64,000 bases of DNA from Sipunculus nudus (taxonomy: Eukaryota > Annelida > Sipuncula > Golfingiida > Sipunculidae): NCBI GenBank assembly GCA_026874595.1, contig CM049310.1, forward strand, positions 42,473,558 to 42,537,557, given 5' to 3'. The position numbers and the translations under genes were made by a program. Below the pieces are notes generated by a model. It made no database searches. It had not been told where the DNA came from and saw nothing but the letters and a program-made list of their open reading frames with translations. This document shows, piece by piece, positions 19,194 to 29,398 of this stretch (positions are counted from its first letter, which is position 1; each line of letters begins with the position of its first letter).

Positions 19194-19255
19194 AGATGAC
19201 AAGAAAGCTGGAGCCGGTGGGCGGGCGGGCAGATGCTCCGGCTTTCTTGTCATCT
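19194..19255 (+). ncRNA. pre-miRNA-like perfect hairpin
   Basis: Two 21-base arms (19194-19214 and 19235-19255) pair along their full length with one possible G-U wobble. The arm begins AGATGACAAGAAAGC and the loop is 20 bases and G-rich (GGGCGGGCGGGC). The 62-base size and unbroken stem resemble a microRNA precursor. The locally GC-rich sequence stands out from AT-rich flanks. An 84-aa frame crosses it but looks non-coding. A remnant inverted repeat is the alternative. Confidence 0.5.
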
Positions 19256-19628
19256 CTCAAAAAGAACCCAGAACGAGTGTCGGAGTGATGGTCCCCGCCG
19301 CCCTCACCGGCTGAAACCATCGCCGAATGTTCAGGTATGCTGTTTTTTTTTTGCAGTGCATGTACGTTTTTAACCAGGATATGTAGTCATGTTTGTGTAC
19401 AAAATATATCTTCTAAGATACGTACAGCGCTGTCGGTGTGTTTCTGTTGTAAAGAAACAGTACTTATGTTTTATCTTAGTTTGTATTGACTTGTCATCTG
19501 TTCTCTTCTGTTTACGTATGATGCTATGTCATCACAGGCAACATCACACATACATACCATGTACACCCCCCCCCCCTCTTCGTTTGCCATAACACGTCTC
19601 ATGTGTATTTCCTTATCATTTCAGAGCG

Positions 19629-21590
19629 ATGGAACAGACTGAACATTCCGACAGTTCGTCCATAGAAGAGGAGGACGTTATATACATCGGCACCGAACGC
19701 CAGCGGAACGAGTCTGAAGCGTTAAGCATAAGAGGCTTGTTTCTGAACTACATGGAGGTTGAAGATGCACTGAGCCTCCGTGTTGATCTCCTCGCTTTAG
19801 CCACAGACGTCAATCTGATAGATCTGCCTACGCTGCTGCCACACAGGGATGACCTCAAGTACGTGCAGTCGTATAGGGAAAGTGGAAAATCGGAAGCGCG
19901 CTCCATTACCACTGCTTTATACGTGAACTGTTCTTTGTTCAATGTAAACATATTGGAGCTATACCACAGGCTCTTCCAAAGAGGCATGTCCAACGCATGT
20001 GCCCTGTTAAGCGAGGTATTTGAAATCGGCATATTACAAGACTGTTTCAACAATGTGGTCCCGCACCGTTACTACCCGATCGTGTTGGTGTCTGATGACG
20101 ATGAACACATCATGCGGTTTACACAGTGTGAAGAAGAACAATTCATGCCGGGAGACGGATACAATGACGTAACACGTCCTGAGCCGCATGCGCAGCAAGA
20201 AGGAGGGGCGGAAAATGCAGACCAAGAGGACGAGGGTGAGGAAGGTTTGGATGCGCGGGAGGTTTCAACAGAACGTGAATACCAACGCGTACGTGAGGCT
20301 GTTTTAGCGTATATCGAGAAAGACGTTTGGTATGAGCCGGAGTTCAGGATCGCATACACCCTGTTTGATGCCACGCAATGGGACAGCTTGGTGGCCGACC
20401 TTGTCGGAAGTATACGTTTAACTAGGCTTTTAATGAAATTACTAAAAAAACACGGTATGATAGACGCCTCCTTGAGCAAAACTGAAGTCGAAGACATCTA
20501 TAAGAAACAGGACGTCCGACGCGTGCTCGGTCATATCTATCGCCCTGGGGAGACAACACGGAGGAAAGCATTTAAACGCCTGTTACTCCTGAGGTTTTGC
20601 GTCCAGGTGGCGAGGCAGACAGATGCCGATAGGTGTCTCCGGGATTTCCTGCCGGCAGAGATGGACTTTAATCAACCAGGTCGTGTTTCAGGGATCACCG
20701 GTTCACATAAATGCAACGTAGCGTTGCACCCTGACATGAATTGGAATGGCCGCTTTCCCAGGAGAAAAAGGCGATATACCACAAGGCCGTCATCACCCGC
20801 CCCGTCTTCGACCTCGTCACAATCGCGTACTGAGAGCCCGTTTGATGCAGGTCGGGAATTATTGCAGTTGATGAATTCCATAACAGCAACCAACCCGCCC
20901 CAAAATGTCGCTGACGACACAGACGCCTCTGATCCATTGACTTCTGAACGTCGACCTCCCGTGGACCCTGCGCCTTCATCGGAACATGATACATCAACCC
21001 AGGGAGGTCAGACCCGATCTGATAACATTTTGCCTGCACCCAAAAGGTTAAAGCTTCGACACGTCAGGACGGGCGCCACCGAAGCAGCGATGTTTCCTCC
21101 ATATACGGGTGGCAATGCGGAAACAGTTTCGGCAGCACCTGACACATCAATCCGTTCGGCGACAGTTTCTACTTGCAGAGGTTCGGCAAACGTTTCAGAT
21201 CCAGGCGTTGTCGTTTCCAGTGTGGAGGAGCAGCTCGCACACGCTCAGACCATGATTGCCCAGCTTCAAAGTAATGAAAGGGATGCCCAGGAAAGGCTAA
21301 GTCGCTTCCGGTGTCCAATTTGTTTGGAGAACACCGTGGACTGTTTCCTAAAAAAATGCGGACACATGTTTTGTCACAGATGTATAATGGCGGTGTTCTC
21401 CTACAATGAAAATAGAAACGGCTTTCAAGCGTTGATAAATCGCTTGCGCGACAACATGTTCCGTTCCACGTCCCGTTCCACGTCCCGCGAGGAGGTCCAT
21501 TGTCCGACATGCAGGGTACCCAACAAACGCACTGATGTGGTGAAGATATACATCTGGTGGGTGGCGTGTCGTTTTGTAAATATGTTTTGA
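19629..21590 (+). CDS. large RING-finger protein (putative E3 ligase)
   Basis: 653 aa, start MEQTEHSD four bases after a TCATTTCAG acceptor. The N-terminal 300 residues are largely helical with an acidic stretch (EEDEGEEGLDAREV type). Residues 350-540 are Ser/Thr/Pro-rich and disordered with a basic RKRRY motif. A short coiled coil (SVEEQLAHAQTMIAQLQSNE) precedes a C-terminal C3HC4 RING: CPIC, then CGHMFCHRC, then CPTC near residue 630. A repeated TSRST insert sits in the RING's long loop. RING proteins recruit E2 enzymes for ubiquitin transfer; ubiquitin-ligase activity is expected but not shown. A donor CATCTG|GTGGGT near the 3' end could splice to the acceptor at 21743 for another C-terminus. 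Confidence 0.85.
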   Translation: MEQTEHSDSSSIEEEDVIYIGTERQRNESEALSIRGLFLNYMEVEDALSLRVDLLALATDVNLIDLPTLLPHRDDLKYVQSYRESGKSEARSITTALYVNCSLFNVNILELYHRLFQRGMSNACALLSEVFEIGILQDCFNNVVPHRYYPIVLVSDDDEHIMRFTQCEEEQFMPGDGYNDVTRPEPHAQQEGGAENADQEDEGEEGLDAREVSTEREYQRVREAVLAYIEKDVWYEPEFRIAYTLFDATQWDSLVADLVGSIRLTRLLMKLLKKHGMIDASLSKTEVEDIYKKQDVRRVLGHIYRPGETTRRKAFKRLLLLRFCVQVARQTDADRCLRDFLPAEMDFNQPGRVSGITGSHKCNVALHPDMNWNGRFPRRKRRYTTRPSSPAPSSTSSQSRTESPFDAGRELLQLMNSITATNPPQNVADDTDASDPLTSERRPPVDPAPSSEHDTSTQGGQTRSDNILPAPKRLKLRHVRTGATEAAMFPPYTGGNAETVSAAPDTSIRSATVSTCRGSANVSDPGVVVSSVEEQLAHAQTMIAQLQSNERDAQERLSRFRCPICLENTVDCFLKKCGHMFCHRCIMAVFSYNENRNGFQALINRLRDNMFRSTSRSTSREEVHCPTCRVPNKRTDVVKIYIWWVACRFVNMF

Positions 21591-21634
21591 CCGTCCATCT
21601 GTCTGTATGTGTGTTGGTGTTAATATACTTGTTG

Positions 21635-21692
21635 TATATTGATATATATATATAAATATATATAAATATATATATAAACAATATATATATGT
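21635..21692. repeat. AT microsatellite
   Basis: TATATATAAATATATATAAATA-type low-complexity DNA in the spacer after the RING gene, possibly within an intron. Confidence 0.8.
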
Positions 21693-21875
21693 TGTAATAT
21701 GATAGTGTTGTGTCGTTATACATATGTGTTTATTTATTTCAGGGTCAAATGGGACATTCCATCCGAGCATCTGGCAATGTTTCACATGTTTGCATGATTT
21801 GCTGCCCCCCCCCACAGGTTTTGTTCTTCTTCTTATACAAGTGTACTTTTACATTATCATTTGCTTATGTTCCAG

Positions 21876-22184
21876 ATGAACCCAAAAGCGATATGCAGAT
21901 GCTACATGTCAACGCGAAGAGAGGGGCTGAAAGTATGCATTCGGTTAGATGGCCGAATTGATAAATGCCTTAAAGTGAGACTGGAGCGTATACAGTCACC
22001 TTGCCGGATTGACAAATGCCTGAGAGTGAGGCTGGAGCGTGTACGGGCACCTGGTACAAAAAAACACAATCATACACCCGAGCGACAGTTCATGTTCACA
22101 TCTGATATGCAACGGAAAATTCATCCAAAGCTGCGCTGGAAGCCTGCAGAGTTGTTAGGTTTTCTTATAAACCTGTACCCGTGA
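21876..22184 (+). CDS. small basic protein
   Basis: 102 aa. The ATG immediately follows an acceptor (TTGCTTATGTTCCAG|ATG), the same arrangement as the leftward gene at 25453. The chain is very basic (Arg/Lys about 27%) and contains a repeated unit, RIDKCLKVRLERIQSP then RIDKCLRVRLERVRAP, near residues 32-62. No domain is recognised; nucleic-acid binding would suit the charge. It is the last exon candidate of the rightward block. Confidence 0.55.
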   Translation: MNPKAICRCYMSTRREGLKVCIRLDGRIDKCLKVRLERIQSPCRIDKCLRVRLERVRAPGTKKHNHTPERQFMFTSDMQRKIHPKLRWKPAELLGFLINLYP

Positions 22185-22780
22185 CCATTTCCACGCACGT
22201 TGTACAAACAACATTTTATCGAAAAGGTACATATATATATTTATTATATATATATATATTGTGGAACAATTCGCTGTCGTCTGTCACGCTGGCCACGCTT
22301 CTGTATATTGTGGGACAATTCGCTGTGACTACACATGACCTTTATGACATTTGCACGCTTGCCATGTATGTTTATCGATGATATGAAATATATCTGATAT
22401 ATGTAAACCTGTATAAATGTAAAATGTTTAAGTGAACGGAATATATTTATGTATACCTGACAACATGTCTCATTATTTATTTCATGTTTCCGTGTGTATG
22501 CAGATGTATGTGTGTGCGTTTATGTGTAAAATGTGCTTTGCTTGCGGTGTGTTGGGGTATGTTTTACGATCGCCCTCATCACCTGAAGACATATTAGAAG
22601 ATTACCAATCCTTTGTGCAGATATATACGTGTGTGCTTATATGTAAATGTGTGGTTTTGTAAGCTGGTGTACAGTGTACGTTGTTATAGTCCACATAGCC
22701 TCAGGAAATATGAAAACGTACCCGGCCTTAATATCAGACATTGAACGACACTATCCCTTTGAAAAAAAAAATTGTAACAC
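22185..22780. other. AT-rich spacer, no gene seen
   Basis: Short frames only, with low-complexity translations. A TATATATA run lies near 22230-22258. Confidence 0.5.
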
Positions 22781-22876
22781 GAGGAAGACAGACATCCAAC
22801 ATACGCGAAAGACAGACATCCAACATACGCTAAAGACAGACATCCAACATACGTGAAAGACATACATCCAACATAT
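22781..22876. repeat. 23-bp tandem repeat, about four copies
   Basis: Units of GAAAGACAGACATCCAACAT plus ACG follow each other with few changes; the fourth is the most diverged. Confidence 0.85.
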
Positions 22877-23101
22877 GGTTTTAAAACAAAAAATAAAAAC
22901 ATCGGCAAGGGTGCATATACTGCCATCTGGCGGTGACTGTGCTATATAAACAGACACGACACGCCAAGTAGATATAACGCAAACAAAAAGTAATGCCGAG
23001 TGGATTGTCTGTTATGAACACGAACAACTGACGTGATAGACAAAAACTTACATAAAGAAAATTGTATAGATGACAAACAGACGGAGAAAAATGTATCATG
23101 A

Positions 23102-23174
23102 AGGTGCTGGCGGGATTCGAACCCACAACCCCTGGCTTCGGAAACCAGTGCTCTATCCATTGAGCCACAACACC
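23102..23174 (-). tRNA. tRNA-Arg (CCG)
   Basis: A complete cloverleaf on the leftward strand: acceptor GGTGTTG/CAGCACC with one G-T pair, D-arm GGCTCAATGGATAGAGC, anticodon stem CTGGT/GCCAG with loop TTCCGAA (anticodon CCG), and T-arm GTGGGTTCGAATCCCGC. No intron and no encoded CCA. It marks the gap between the two convergent gene blocks. Confidence 0.9.
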
Positions 23175-23584
23175 CACATCAATGTGCTCACACATGACGT
23201 AACATGTACATACGGCTGGCTGACGAAACCAGAAGGTTATAAATGTTTATGTTAAAATAACAATCAACTGCGCACATTTCTTACAACGACAATGTTCCGG
23301 ATTTGGGAAGACGGGGGGAAAGGGGGGGGGGGGGGGCAAGTGTGAAACGGAAGACGCCGAGAGAAGGAGTTGTTAAGTAACAATCATAACATCGACATCA
23401 TAAGATCGACATACAAACGACGACATCATATCCCATGTTCGACGAACATAAACAACAAACACACCTGCACATTCATGTCCGTTTATTTGAACCTTGCCTG
23501 ATGTAAGCTGTGTATTCCCCAAGCCAAAAAAAAAAAAAAAAAAGGATCGACATATTCATCTTTCTCCCGCAAACCAGGTGCCGT

Positions 23585-24091
23585 TTATAACAACGGATAC
23601 ACCCCTCCCTTGTAAAAGGGGCGCTCAATGTCCAACTCTGACCTCCATTCTGTGAACAAACATGTGACCCGATGTTTGACCTTTGACCACGGTGTAAAAT
23701 CCACATCTGGCAATATTATCTGCAATTCCGCCATCAGCGACTCCATCAAATGCCAGCGCGCCATTGGCGCATTTGATACGAAATCTGCGAAATCATGAAA
23801 TGTCTCCACATCGTTGCCGCAATTTACAGGCAGGTACTTCTCCATAAGGGGAGCTATTGCAAGCTGTTTGTCCAGTTCGTCATATAGCTGAACAGAACGT
23901 TCACACGAGAAAGCGTCTTCAAAACGTTCACTCATGTCATATGTTGTTTCCAATGAACAGTCACAGCAGTGGCCATCCACGCCTTTACAATCACTGTCAC
24001 AATCGCATGTCACGTGAAGCAAGCACTTGCATTTATCACAGTATACATCGTTGCTACCTTGACCTTGACCTTTTGTGACACATGCATCCAT
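23585..24091 (-). CDS. PHD-like Cys-rich protein
   Basis: 168 aa in a good Kozak context (AACCATGG). Residues 18-46 hold CDKCKCLL-H-VTC...C...CCDC, spaced like the second half of a PHD or related double-zinc finger; the first Cys pair is incomplete, so the fold may be degenerate. The rest is acidic and helical with an aromatic C-terminus. PHD fingers usually read histone tails, but that role is unproven here. An AATAAA on this strand lies just downstream near 23485. Confidence 0.65.
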   Translation of the reverse strand: MDACVTKGQGQGSNDVYCDKCKCLLHVTCDCDSDCKGVDGHCCDCSLETTYDMSERFEDAFSCERSVQLYDELDKQLAIAPLMEKYLPVNCGNDVETFHDFADFVSNAPMARWHLMESLMAELQIILPDVDFTPWSKVKHRVTCLFTEWRSELDIERPFYKGGVYPLL

Positions 24092-24601
24092 GGTTCATTC
24101 GTCCATGTACAGGAGTCCGTCACACAACCCCATACACAAGTATCTATCATCAGTACAAATAGATACACGTTCACATCGTCACGTCGCTTCATCGTATTTA
24201 TCATCATTAGAGAGAGAAAGTTTGTGTGATATGAGGCGGGCGACCAGTCGGTGAATGCTAGGATTGTTATAACGGAAGGGGGCAAAAGGGGTGGAGGGAG
24301 GGGGAGGTGATGGTAGTGGCAGAATCCATATTTTGTGACACGAGGACAACCGTCTCACACATTCATTAACACGTATACGTGTAGACGAGGATGACAATAT
24401 GTAACATGTACCATAAACGTTTATTTCAGGTTATTACATACCAAGCAGTGGTTTAATCACATGTGCATATATGGTCATGAATGTTCTGTTATCGCCACCA
24501 AGCAGAAACGTATCATAACAACCAATTACGAATGTTTATATGAACATTTCCCACATTCCAAGCAGAGGTTTATTCACATGTGCATATAAGGTCACGATTG
24601 T
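24092..24601. other. spacer with repeat and polyadenylation signal
   Basis: No gene. A short motif (CCAAGCAG.GGTTTA.TCACATGTGCATATA.GGTCA) is repeated near 24443 and 24557. AATAAA for the leftward gene to its right lies near 24424. Confidence 0.5.
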
Positions 24602-25453
24602 TCAGATAACAACGTACGGGTTATTTTTTTTCCGGTTACTCTGCAGGAATGTGATGTAATCGGGAAACAAGACCTGCACGCCTGACAAACTGAGACCACG
24701 TTCGATTGTTCCACCTATCTGTCCGTATCCTGCCTCGCGAAAGATAACCGCCAGTTTGTTCCAGTACCACAGCGGAAGTTTTTCAAGGTAAGTCAAAAAA
24801 GTCAAGCGCCTTTTAAACGCTAATCCGGTGATGAGAAACAGTTTATCCCTTTGAAACTGGTTCATTATATGCAAGTCTACGCACAAACGCGTAACGACAC
24901 AGGACTCGTCCATGCACAGGATGTCATCCCGGATAAACAGGGGACGTATATATACAGCCATGAGGACACCAAGGTCTTTCTCGCCGCCTGTGGATGCTCT
25001 TGGACATGTGTACCGTCGGGAATGAAAGAATGCCTCCAGCCGAGACAGTTTTTTACTGTAAGCAGGATCTTGTACTGTTTTATTCATCTTATGATCCGCA
25101 GTCGGGGCCCGCGGCAGGCTCTGTATGGCGTGTCGCATGACCACGTTCCAAAAAAAATAATACACCTGCGATTCACCGGTTTTGCAAAATAGCTTCATGG
25201 CCTCGTCTATTTTTTCTAAAGGGAACCGCCCTGCCAGATGACTAAGCAGCATGACGCCGCGTACTTTGGCACGTTTTTCTTGCATGATGTTTTCAAACAT
25301 CGTACGATCAAGGAAACCGAGCTGCAACATTATATTCCAAAGGGGGGATGTCACCTTCGTGTGGATTTTCTGAGCCAGTGTGGGTATCTGACGTCCCATG
25401 TACCTCATTACAGCTTCGTTGTTCGCATACACCTCAGACCGGATATGGGCCAT
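24602..25453 (-). CDS. possible tandem-CARD protein
   Basis: 283 aa. The ATG directly follows a strong acceptor (a TCTCTCTCTGTTCTGTCACAG tract read leftward). Two regions, about residues 18-100 and 185-265, show CARD/death-fold spacing: helices around LWNIMLQLGFLDRTMFENIM, then LLSHLAGRF, then a KLFCKTGES-like end, and again RLCVDLHIMNQFQRDKLF, LTYLEKLPLWYWNKLAVIF, FREAGYG. Between them is a basic linker. Double CARDs in host sensors bind adaptor CARDs, so this could be a decoy. The assignment rests on pattern only and needs structure prediction. Confidence 0.6.
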   Translation of the reverse strand: MAHIRSEVYANNEAVMRYMGRQIPTLAQKIHTKVTSPLWNIMLQLGFLDRTMFENIMQEKRAKVRGVMLLSHLAGRFPLEKIDEAMKLFCKTGESQVYYFFWNVVMRHAIQSLPRAPTADHKMNKTVQDPAYSKKLSRLEAFFHSRRYTCPRASTGGEKDLGVLMAVYIRPLFIRDDILCMDESCVVTRLCVDLHIMNQFQRDKLFLITGLAFKRRLTFLTYLEKLPLWYWNKLAVIFREAGYGQIGGTIERGLSLSGVQVLFPDYITFLQSNRKKNNPYVVI

Positions 25454-26023
25454 CTGTGACAGAACAGAGAGAGAGATAGAGATAGAGAAATTACAGACAG
25501 GGTATCATGTAAAAATGACCATCAGACCTTGCACGCCAACATTTCAAACCCTGCGTACAGGCACATCCATACCGCAGTTTCGCCGGCAAAACTCCGATTC
25601 TTGCATGCGATACATGAAAAAGGAGACGGTAGTGAAAGTTACATCATTTATTCCGAACTAACTGGTACAAGAATATCTACTGCGCTATCATCCAAACTGT
25701 TACAAACAATATATATCAAAAACTGTCTTATAAACTATGAAACCGATATATGTAAGGCATACACGGACAAAATATTTACAGTAGGTACACATTAAACAAA
25801 ATACATATCAAGTGCGATCTATGATAAAAATAAGACAAGTTAACTAAACCATAACATGTACCTTGATTGTACGTACGTGGTATTAACAAATGGGTATTAA
25901 AATGCGATCATATAACAAAAGTTCTCTTGGTCAAAGATACCACATATATCCTGTACACCACACAGTGTGTACCGCCCTTCACAGGGGCAAAAAATGTACA
26001 TTTCTTGGTTGAAATGATTTTCT

Positions 26024-26893
26024 TTACTTTGTGTTCCTTTTTTTGTTCCTTTTTTTGCCACGCATCTTGCGTTTCTTGATGACGCGACCTGTTTTAACTG
26101 TTGTGGTTTTAGGTTGATCCTGCGCAGTAGAAGTCACGCGGCGTTTTTTCTTCCTCGCTATTTTTTCCGCTTTTTCTTCTGCGATACATATGGCCTCATC
26201 ATTTAACCATTTCAAATAATCCGCGAGCCTGTCCCAGTTCAAGCGGTGGTCCTGCAGAGCTTCATATGGTACCCATTTGGTCGTATTATCCAGTGTGTCA
26301 ATCATATCAATATAAAGGGTCTCCACCCAATCCATGTACCCTGACAGTTTACATAGAGCTGGGTACACCAGATCCTGGCACGGCATGTCTGTCAGTTCGT
26401 CGACGGTTTCATACATCTGCATATACGTATTCCAGTATTCCCTATCGTGCACAAAAACGTCTCTTTCGTTTCGTTCATCCCAGGATTCTTCCTCGAATTG
26501 TTTGATGTACCCTGGATACCGCGACATGATATCAACCAACAGCCTCGTCTTTAATGAGAAATCTTTCAAAACCTGGCACTCTCCTTCTTCATCGGGTGAT
26601 TCTTGTACACGTTTTTCCGCATCATTGGCCAGTTTTAGGAGCGCCTCAGTGTTTTTCTTTAACGCTTCTCTAGCTGACGTTTCGTGCATCAGTCGGTACT
26701 TGTTTCGGGTTTCTTCATCAGATGAGTCATCCGACGAGTCATCCCATGAGTCATCCGATATGTCGGAATCTGGGGTGTTGGCTTTTACTTGGTAGTTGAG
26801 TGAACAGTCTTGGTGGTCTGGGTCGTCCGTTTGATGGCGCGGGGCGTCCACCATGTCAGTCATTGTTTGGTCGCACACTTCTGTCGTTTCCAT
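26024..26893 (-). CDS. METT-family protein 1
   Basis: 289 aa, start METTEVCDQTM; the exon would start at 26909 after a TATTGCAG acceptor. An acidic Ser/Asp stretch (SDISDDSWDDSSDDSSDEE) lies near residues 44-62 and could be a CK2 target. A helical middle follows. The tail is strongly basic (KKKRRVTSTAQDQ, VIKKRKMRGKKRNKKRN), a probable nuclear or nucleolar signal. Nearly the same as the next gene. No known domain. Four adjacent paralogues indicate serial duplication. Confidence 0.8.
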   Translation of the reverse strand: METTEVCDQTMTDMVDAPRHQTDDPDHQDCSLNYQVKANTPDSDISDDSWDDSSDDSSDEETRNKYRLMHETSAREALKKNTEALLKLANDAEKRVQESPDEEGECQVLKDFSLKTRLLVDIMSRYPGYIKQFEEESWDERNERDVFVHDREYWNTYMQMYETVDELTDMPCQDLVYPALCKLSGYMDWVETLYIDMIDTLDNTTKWVPYEALQDHRLNWDRLADYLKWLNDEAICIAEEKAEKIARKKKRRVTSTAQDQPKTTTVKTGRVIKKRKMRGKKRNKKRNTK

Positions 26894-27401
26894 TTTCGTA
26901 ACGGGCGTGCTGCAATATACACAAACGCATTAAGGGCAGGGTATCAGGAAAATGACAATCCAAGCTAGCACGCCAACATTCAAACTTTCTGCACAGTGAA
27001 ACATTCATACCACAGTTTCGCCGGCAAAACTCCGATTCCTACATGCGACACATGAAAACGGAGACGGTAGTGAAAGTTACATCATTTATTCCGAACTAAA
27101 CTGTTACAAACAATATATATCAAAAACTGTCTCATAAACTATGAAACCGATATATGTAAGGCATACACGGACAAAATATTTACAGTAGGTACACATTAAA
27201 CAAAATACATATTACGTGAGATGATAAAAATAACACACACAATCTCAGTTAACAAAAACCATAACATGTACCTTGATTACACGTACGTGGCATAAAAAAA
27301 TTGGATATTAAAATGCGATTATATAACAAAAGTCCTCTTGGTCAAAGATGCCACATATATATCCTGTACACCACACAGCGTGTACCGCCGTTCACAAGGG
27401 T

Positions 27402-28208
27402 CTAGTTGACGCGACCTGTTTTAACTGTTTTGGTTTCAGGTTGATCCTTCACGGTAGAAGTCACGCGGCGTTTTTTCGCTAATTTTTCCGCTTTTTCTTT
27501 TGAGACACATATGGCCTCATTATTTAACCATTTCAAATAACACGCGAGCCTGTCCCAGATTATGCTGTGGTCATGCACCACATAATATGGTATCCTTTTG
27601 GTCGTACGTTCCAGTGTGTCAATCATATAATTATAAAGGGTCTCCACCCAATACATGTACCCAGAAAGTTTCAATAGAGCTGGGTACACCAGGTCTTGGC
27701 ACGGCATTTTTGTCAGTTCGTCTACGGTTTCAGACATCTGCTTAAACGTACCCCAGTATTCTCTATCGTTCACGGATACTTCACTTTCGTTTCGTCCATG
27801 ACAGGATTCTTCCTCGAATTGTTTGATGTACCCTGGGTACCGCGACATGATATCAACCAACAACCTCATCTTTAATGAGAAATCCATCAAAACCTGGCAC
27901 TCTCCTTCTTCATCGGGTGATTCTTGTACACGTTTGTCCGCACCATTGGCCAGTTGTAGTAGCGCCTCAGTGTTGTCCTTTAACGCTCTTCTGGCTGACG
28001 TTTCGATAATCTGTCCCCACAGATTTCGGGTTTCTTCATCCGACGAGTCATCGGATGACGACGAGTCATCCGATATGTCGGAATCTGGGGTGTTGGCTTT
28101 TCCTTGGTAGTTGAGTGAACAGTCTTGGTTGTCAGGGTCGTCCGTTTGATGGCTCGGGGCGTCCACCATATCAGTCATTGTTTGGTCGCACACTTCTGTC
28201 GTTTCCAT
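27402..28208 (-). CDS. METT-family protein 2
   Basis: 268 aa from METTEVCDQTM; the open frame runs to 28367, but a TATTGCAG acceptor at 28223 and the paralogue alignment fix 28208. It matches protein 1 over most of its length (CQDLVYPALLKLSGYMYWVE region) but is shorter at the basic tail, ending at KTGRVN before the final KKRK block, so its nuclear signal is reduced to the KKRRV motif. The product of the recent segmental duplication. Function unknown. Confidence 0.8.
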   Translation of the reverse strand: METTEVCDQTMTDMVDAPSHQTDDPDNQDCSLNYQGKANTPDSDISDDSSSSDDSSDEETRNLWGQIIETSARRALKDNTEALLQLANGADKRVQESPDEEGECQVLMDFSLKMRLLVDIMSRYPGYIKQFEEESCHGRNESEVSVNDREYWGTFKQMSETVDELTKMPCQDLVYPALLKLSGYMYWVETLYNYMIDTLERTTKRIPYYVVHDHSIIWDRLACYLKWLNNEAICVSKEKAEKLAKKRRVTSTVKDQPETKTVKTGRVN

Positions 28209-28245
28209 TTGTAACGGGCGTGCTGCAATACACACAAAACGCATT

Positions 28246-28834
28246 AAGGGCAGGGTATCAGGAAAATGACAATCCAAGCTAGCACGCCAACATTCAAACT
28301 CTCTGTACAGTGAAACATCCATACCCCTGTTTCGCTGGCAAATCTCCGATGCTTGCCTGCGGTACATTAAAACGGAGACGGAAATGAAAGTTACATCATT
28401 TATTCCGACTAAATGTTACAAAGAATGTTTATGCCGATGGTTATAAAAATTAACAAACAGTCTCATCATCACCTAACAAAACATACACCAGAAATCAAAT
28501 ACATCACAAAATTATATGTTACATTTTTTTGGTGGTTATATGAATATCAAACAACCTAACGCTTACATTATACATCAAACCTACTTCTATGAGGCACATA
28601 TTGTTAAAATATTTACATCAGGTACACACATGTAACTGTACGAAATATGTTGAAAATACAACAAAATATATGTAAGCAAAATATTATATGTAAACAAAAC
28701 TGTAGCAGACTCTTGGATTACAGGTACGTAGCAGTAAATATGGACAAAAAAAGAAAGAATTACATTACAAAACAGTTCTGTACAAAGGTATTTATGCATC
28801 GGGCAGTCTTGGTGTGAAAAAGTTGGCTACATAT
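28246..28834. other. spacer, no gene seen
   Basis: It continues the duplicated 3' flank (to about 28400) and then AT-rich DNA. Short leftward frames near 28590-28800 have low-complexity hydrophobic translations. Confidence 0.5.
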
Positions 28835-29398
28835 TCACATCAGACCACACACTGAGTTCTGTCGTTTACGATCACGCATACTTTGTTTCCTTGCACGAGC
28901 AGCGGCATCTCGACCTCGACGTTTCTGTATCTCACACCATAAACCATCCTTACATTTACGCAGCATGTTGCACTTATACAATATTTTCTGCAGATCTCTT
29001 TGAGTATTCCGATTGTGTTGCAGCTCCTTTATTAAACAATTGTATTTCTGCTGTACACGGGTAAAGTACCGATGCAATAACAGCAATGCAGCGACCACGA
29101 AGCCATCGCAACGTGCGTCTTGCTTGTACAGTCTTCCAGAAATATAATTAAACAGCGTGTGATATGTGGCCTTAAACCAGCATCTATCGCTGAGGTACAA
29201 ATCAGGGAGGCCGTGAAGTCCTGTCGTGTCGAAGATACGCACGTACACCTCTAACATTAATGCAACCCGGCGGCAATCAAACATGTACATCTTATGTATA
29301 GCTGATGTAGACCTTTTGGCACGTCTTTCGTAGATATCCGCCAGCCGTCTCAACTGTCGGCAGACCCGTCTATCAAATATATCCTGTATGTCCGTCAT
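28835..29398 (-). CDS. basic helical protein
   Basis: 187 aa from MTDIQDIFD; the frame is open to 29434, but an acceptor (TATCTGTTTGCAG) places the exon start at 29412, 14 bases before this ATG. All-helical, Arg-rich, with a basic C-terminus (RRGRDAAARARKQS, RDRKRQ) that may be a nuclear signal. The layout recalls the family A helical proteins of the rightward block (heavily helical, aromatic YHTLFNYI and Y...I..L positions), but homology is not clear by eye. Confidence 0.75.
   Translation of the reverse strand: MTDIQDIFDRRVCRQLRRLADIYERRAKRSTSAIHKMYMFDCRRVALMLEVYVRIFDTTGLHGLPDLYLSDRCWFKATYHTLFNYISGRLYKQDARCDGFVVAALLLLHRYFTRVQQKYNCLIKELQHNRNTQRDLQKILYKCNMLRKCKDGLWCEIQKRRGRDAAARARKQSMRDRKRQNSVCGLM

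Larger units (their letters stand above)
25530..28245. repeat. tandem segmental duplication, about 1.35 kb units
   Basis: The unit from about 25530 to 26930 is repeated from about 26970 to 28245 at high identity. Each unit holds a METT-family gene, its acceptor, and a 3' flank with CAGTTTCGCCGGCAAAACTC, TCATTTATTCCGAACTAA and ACCGATATATGTAAGGCATA. Fragments of the same flank also recur near 28250-28400 and 30430-30560. Confidence 0.85.
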
